Assembly: GCA_016235085.1 (NCBI GenBank)
Contig: JACRMA010000030.1
Coordinates: 41,403-76,175, forward strand
From: Candidatus Zixiibacteriota bacterium
Lineage (GTDB): Bacteria; Zixibacteria; MSB-5A5; WJJR01
DNA length: 34,773 bases
Direction of reading: 5' to 3'
Shown: piece after piece, positions 32,561-34,773 of the stretch
Numbering within the stretch: the stretch's first letter is position 1
How the letters are laid out: each line of letters starts with the position of its first letter
Program-made: the position numbers and the translations under genes
Notes under the pieces: model-generated
The model's database searches: none
What the model saw: only the letters and a program-made list of their open reading frames with translations
Told to the model about the DNA's origin: nothing

Positions 32561-32935
32561 TTAGCCAGCCGCCTGAGAGGGATAACTGGGCGCCCCGTCC
32601 GCATCGGATTCGGCAAGATCATCCGCCGCATCATGGCCTTTCGCCGGCCCCTTGGTATCGCTGCCGCGGCGGGATGCGGCCGACTTCAGTTCCGCTTCGT
32701 ATGCGCTCAAAACTGCTTCCTCGATCTTCTGGCGCATCCGATTGTTGATGGGATGTGCGACATCCTGATGTGTTCCGTCGCTGCGCTTGCGCGATGGCAT
32801 CGAGACGAAATACCCGCTGTTCCCGTTGATGATCTTCAGCCCTCTGATCACGAATTCATCGTCGAATGTAACGTTCGCAAACGCCTTCAGTTTGTCCTCG
32901 TTTCGTAGCGTGACGCGCACCTCAGTGATTTCCAT
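32561..32935 (-). CDS. spoVG: SpoVG family regulatory protein
   Basis: A 124-residue protein whose first 85 residues are a close match to SpoVG: MEITEVRVTLRNEDKLKAFA, FVIRGLKIINGNSGYFVSMPSRKR, and HPINNRMRQKIEEAVL. SpoVG binds nucleic acid and in spirochaetes and Firmicutes regulates gene expression; this organism need not sporulate. The last 35 or so residues form an acidic, probably disordered tail (DAADDLAESDADG). The ATG at 32935 follows GGGAGGG. It lies 63 bases after ispE, the same neighbourhood seen in Bacillus (ispE ... spoVG ... prs-ctc), but here with tRNA-Gln and without purR, yabJ or glmU. Confidence 0.96.
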   Translation of the reverse strand: MEITEVRVTLRNEDKLKAFANVTFDDEFVIRGLKIINGNSGYFVSMPSRKRSDGTHQDVAHPINNRMRQKIEEAVLSAYEAELKSAASRRGSDTKGPAKGHDAADDLAESDADGAPSYPSQAAG

Positions 32936-32998
32936 CGGGTCGCCCTCCCAGACAACGAACTGTCAAATGCGGGTTGACTGCTGCCTCATGGTAACGAC

Positions 32999-33898
32999 CT
33001 ATTGGACTACCAGCGCCAAGGGCGTTGTCACCGGACGAGCCACAACGACTCTCGCACCGGTACCTCCCCCACGCAGACTCTGCACGGTCTCCTCAGGTGG
33101 CTGGTTCATGTACACGCCAAACACTGTGGGGCCGCTGCCCGAAACAAAGACTCCTGCCGCGCCTTGCTCGCGTAACCTCCCTTGCCACAACAAGATTTCC
33201 GGAGCCCGACGAAGCACCACCGCTTCCAAATCATTGTGGCTTCGTCGGAGAGCAGCAAGGAAGCCCTCCCGGTCGCGGCAATCATCAAAATTAGCCGCCT
33301 TAGCCCCTAAAGTCAAGCGCAAATCCCCGTACACGTCCTTGGCCGACACAAAAACGGGCGGAGTGACCAGGATTACCCACCATTGCCGAAATAGCGCGAT
33401 CGGGGAAAGCTCATCCCCCCGTCCCCGTCCCAACGCCGCCGATTCGCCCAGAAAGAACGGAATATCTGCCCCCAGTTGGCTTCCCCAAGCTCCAAGTTCC
33501 TGTCGGGAAACCCGAATGTCGTACAACCGGGTCATAGCCAGGAGCGCGGCCGCCGCATCCGCCGATCCTCCGCCCAAACCGGCCGCAATCGGGATGGCTT
33601 TGCGAATTGAGACCGAGAGCGACGCCCGGATTCCCGTCTCTCGTTCGACCAGCCGGACCGCCTTCAGTATCAGGTTGCCTTCATCGAGGGGAAATCCCTC
33701 CGGCCGGACACCGGCGCTGACGTCTTGGAGATGCAGGGACACCCCCCCCGAAATCCGCCGGGTGAAGACCAGTTGGTCATACAGATCAACCGCGACAAAT
33801 CGAGTCAGGATATCATGATACCCATCCATCCGGCGACCCAGGACACTCAACCCCAGATTCAATTTCGCCGGCGCCCATATTTCGCAACGCGTTCGCAT
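32999..33898 (-). CDS. ispE: 4-diphosphocytidyl-2-C-methyl-D-erythritol kinase
   Basis: A 299-residue GHMP kinase from the ATG at 33898 (a TTG directly before it is an alternative). The N-terminus has APAKLNLGLSVLGRRMDGYHDI, the ATP-binding loop PIAAGLGGGSADAAAAL is complete, GADIPFFLG follows, and VSGSGPTVFGVY marks the third GHMP motif. It phosphorylates CDP-methylerythritol in the non-mevalonate route to isoprenoids. It starts four bases after the stop of the Wzi-like gene, so those two are co-transcribed, and continues into spoVG. Confidence 0.96.
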   Translation of the reverse strand: MRTRCEIWAPAKLNLGLSVLGRRMDGYHDILTRFVAVDLYDQLVFTRRISGGVSLHLQDVSAGVRPEGFPLDEGNLILKAVRLVERETGIRASLSVSIRKAIPIAAGLGGGSADAAAALLAMTRLYDIRVSRQELGAWGSQLGADIPFFLGESAALGRGRGDELSPIALFRQWWVILVTPPVFVSAKDVYGDLRLTLGAKAANFDDCRDREGFLAALRRSHNDLEAVVLRRAPEILLWQGRLREQGAAGVFVSGSGPTVFGVYMNQPPEETVQSLRGGGTGARVVVARPVTTPLALVVQ

Positions 33899-33902
33899 CA
33901 AC

Positions 33903-34773
33903 TCAGATTCCGAATGTCTTCCAGATCAATGTGGTCAGTTTGGCTTGAACGAAGGGACCGGACTGATTCTGTCCCTCGAGATTCCCGGCATTGGTAATCC
34001 GCTGGTAGCCTGTAGAAAAATCCAACACCAGATTCCCGCCCTTCTGCACGTGCGCCCCTACACCAGCGGTGAATCGTCGTTGGACCACGCCCGACGGGAA
34101 CTTGACACCCTTGGGTTCGGGCGTTTGCTGCGGGTGTTCAATGCGATCTTCGCCGTTCCGCACGACTTCGATAACTCCGATCAGGTCCAAAAGTGCCGAC
34201 TGGTGCCAGCGCGGACGAAAGGTCAACAGATCGGCATCCGTCCCGAGATTGGAGCCGATCCCAACCGGCCGACCAGAGAGAAAATCAGTGAAGTGCATAT
34301 AGCGATTATGGGGGTAATCCTGTCCATAGACGAACGTGTTGACACGCTCATACTCCATGTTGACAAACAGCCTGCCAGACGCCAGCCCCGACCAGGCAAG
34401 CCCGGCGGAAAATCCGATCTGCTGCGGCTCGCTGTGGAAATCGATTTGGAAATCGTCGGCCATGAATTCGCCGTACAGCTCGATTCCCGTTCTGGGCCGC
34501 CACGAAAACTCCAGATTCCAGAGTGGATTGTCGTTCACCTTGTTATTGAGTTGCTCCCAATAGTACGGCAACAGCGGGTTGAGATAATTCCATTCCCAGG
34601 GACGTCCCACACCGCCAAAGACCATCACCTCGGACACCGCCAGCTCCAGGTTGGCCCGGGGACGCCAGTCCAGCCGGTGTGCCACGAGATAACGATTCGC
34701 AAGCCCCTGCTCGGTCATCATGCGATCGAGCGCCGTCGCATGAAACATGAATGACCACTTCAATGCCCGGTAG
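33903..34773 (-). CDS. Wzi-type capsule assembly outer-membrane protein, C-terminal part
   Basis: The frame is open to the last base, so the 5' end lies outside the window; about 290 residues are visible. The pattern FHATALDRMMTEQGLANRYL, then LELAVSEVMVFGG, YLNPLLPYYWEQLNN and WNLEFSWRPRTGIELYGEF, is that of the Wzi capsule-assembly beta-barrel family, which holds capsular polysaccharide on the outer membrane in E. coli. Alternating strands with aromatic girdles continue to the C-terminus (LTTLIWKTFGI), in line with a barrel. Whether this organism makes a capsule is not shown here; other Wzi-like barrels of unknown role exist. The TGA is four bases ahead of the ispE start. Confidence 0.75.
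   Translation of the reverse strand, partial: YRALKWSFMFHATALDRMMTEQGLANRYLVAHRLDWRPRANLELAVSEVMVFGGVGRPWEWNYLNPLLPYYWEQLNNKVNDNPLWNLEFSWRPRTGIELYGEFMADDFQIDFHSEPQQIGFSAGLAWSGLASGRLFVNMEYERVNTFVYGQDYPHNRYMHFTDFLSGRPVGIGSNLGTDADLLTFRPRWHQSALLDLIGVIEVVRNGEDRIEHPQQTPEPKGVKFPSGVVQRRFTAGVGAHVQKGGNLVLDFSTGYQRITNAGNLEGQNQSGPFVQAKLTTLIWKTFGI

Overview
The window reads as chromosomal DNA of a GC-rich (about 60% by eye) diderm bacterium. It carries an LPS-export ATPase (LptB), a secretin-based type IV pilus cluster, a Wzi-type capsule outer-membrane protein and a non-mevalonate isoprenoid gene (ispE). A secreted protein ends in a dockerin-like calcium-binding repeat pair. That mix suggests an uncultured FCB-type lineage such as Zixibacteria. 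This lineage call is an inference; there is no rRNA in the window.

Layout. (1) 1-7292, plus strand: the end of a periplasmic sugar-binding protein, a two-domain sugar ABC ATPase, a permease with an unusual extra domain, and a large secreted GH38 alpha-mannosidase; together a glycan-cleavage and sugar-uptake operon. (2) 7520-8393, plus: a glycine-zipper lipoprotein with a clear terminator. (3) 8403-13540, minus: a tiny membrane protein, four 29-bp tandem hairpin repeats, then birA, nadC, tsaD, a YbbR-domain gene and lptB. (4) 13593-22927, minus: a compact MSHA-like type IV pilus cluster (reading order pilB, pilC, three pilins, PilM-PilN fusion, pilO, pilP, pilQ). Its pilB has lost the Walker A segment and is out of frame. 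(5) 23070-27331, plus: a three-gene cassette behind a strong sigma70-type promoter: an unknown protein, an anti-sigma-like zinc-finger protein, and a membrane protein with a cytoplasmic Lon-type (S16) protease domain and an extracytoplasmic FG-GAP-like domain. (6) 27464-29022, plus: a secreted cysteine-rich triple-repeat protein whose dockerin-like C-terminus is separated by a one-base frameshift. (7) 29041-29276: palindromic intergenic elements, then a minus-strand radical SAM gene with its own promoter. (8) 30458-34773, minus: a Wzi-like gene (partial), ispE, spoVG, tRNA-Gln(TTG), prs and rplY, closed by a strong terminator.

The most unusual parts are the Lon-type sensor-protease cassette, the permease insert, the adhesin-like giant pilin, the broken pilB, and the frame breaks at the dockerin junction and possibly at the start of the Lon-like gene. 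Several reading-frame breaks in one window mean that consensus errors in the assembly must be excluded before calling true gene decay.
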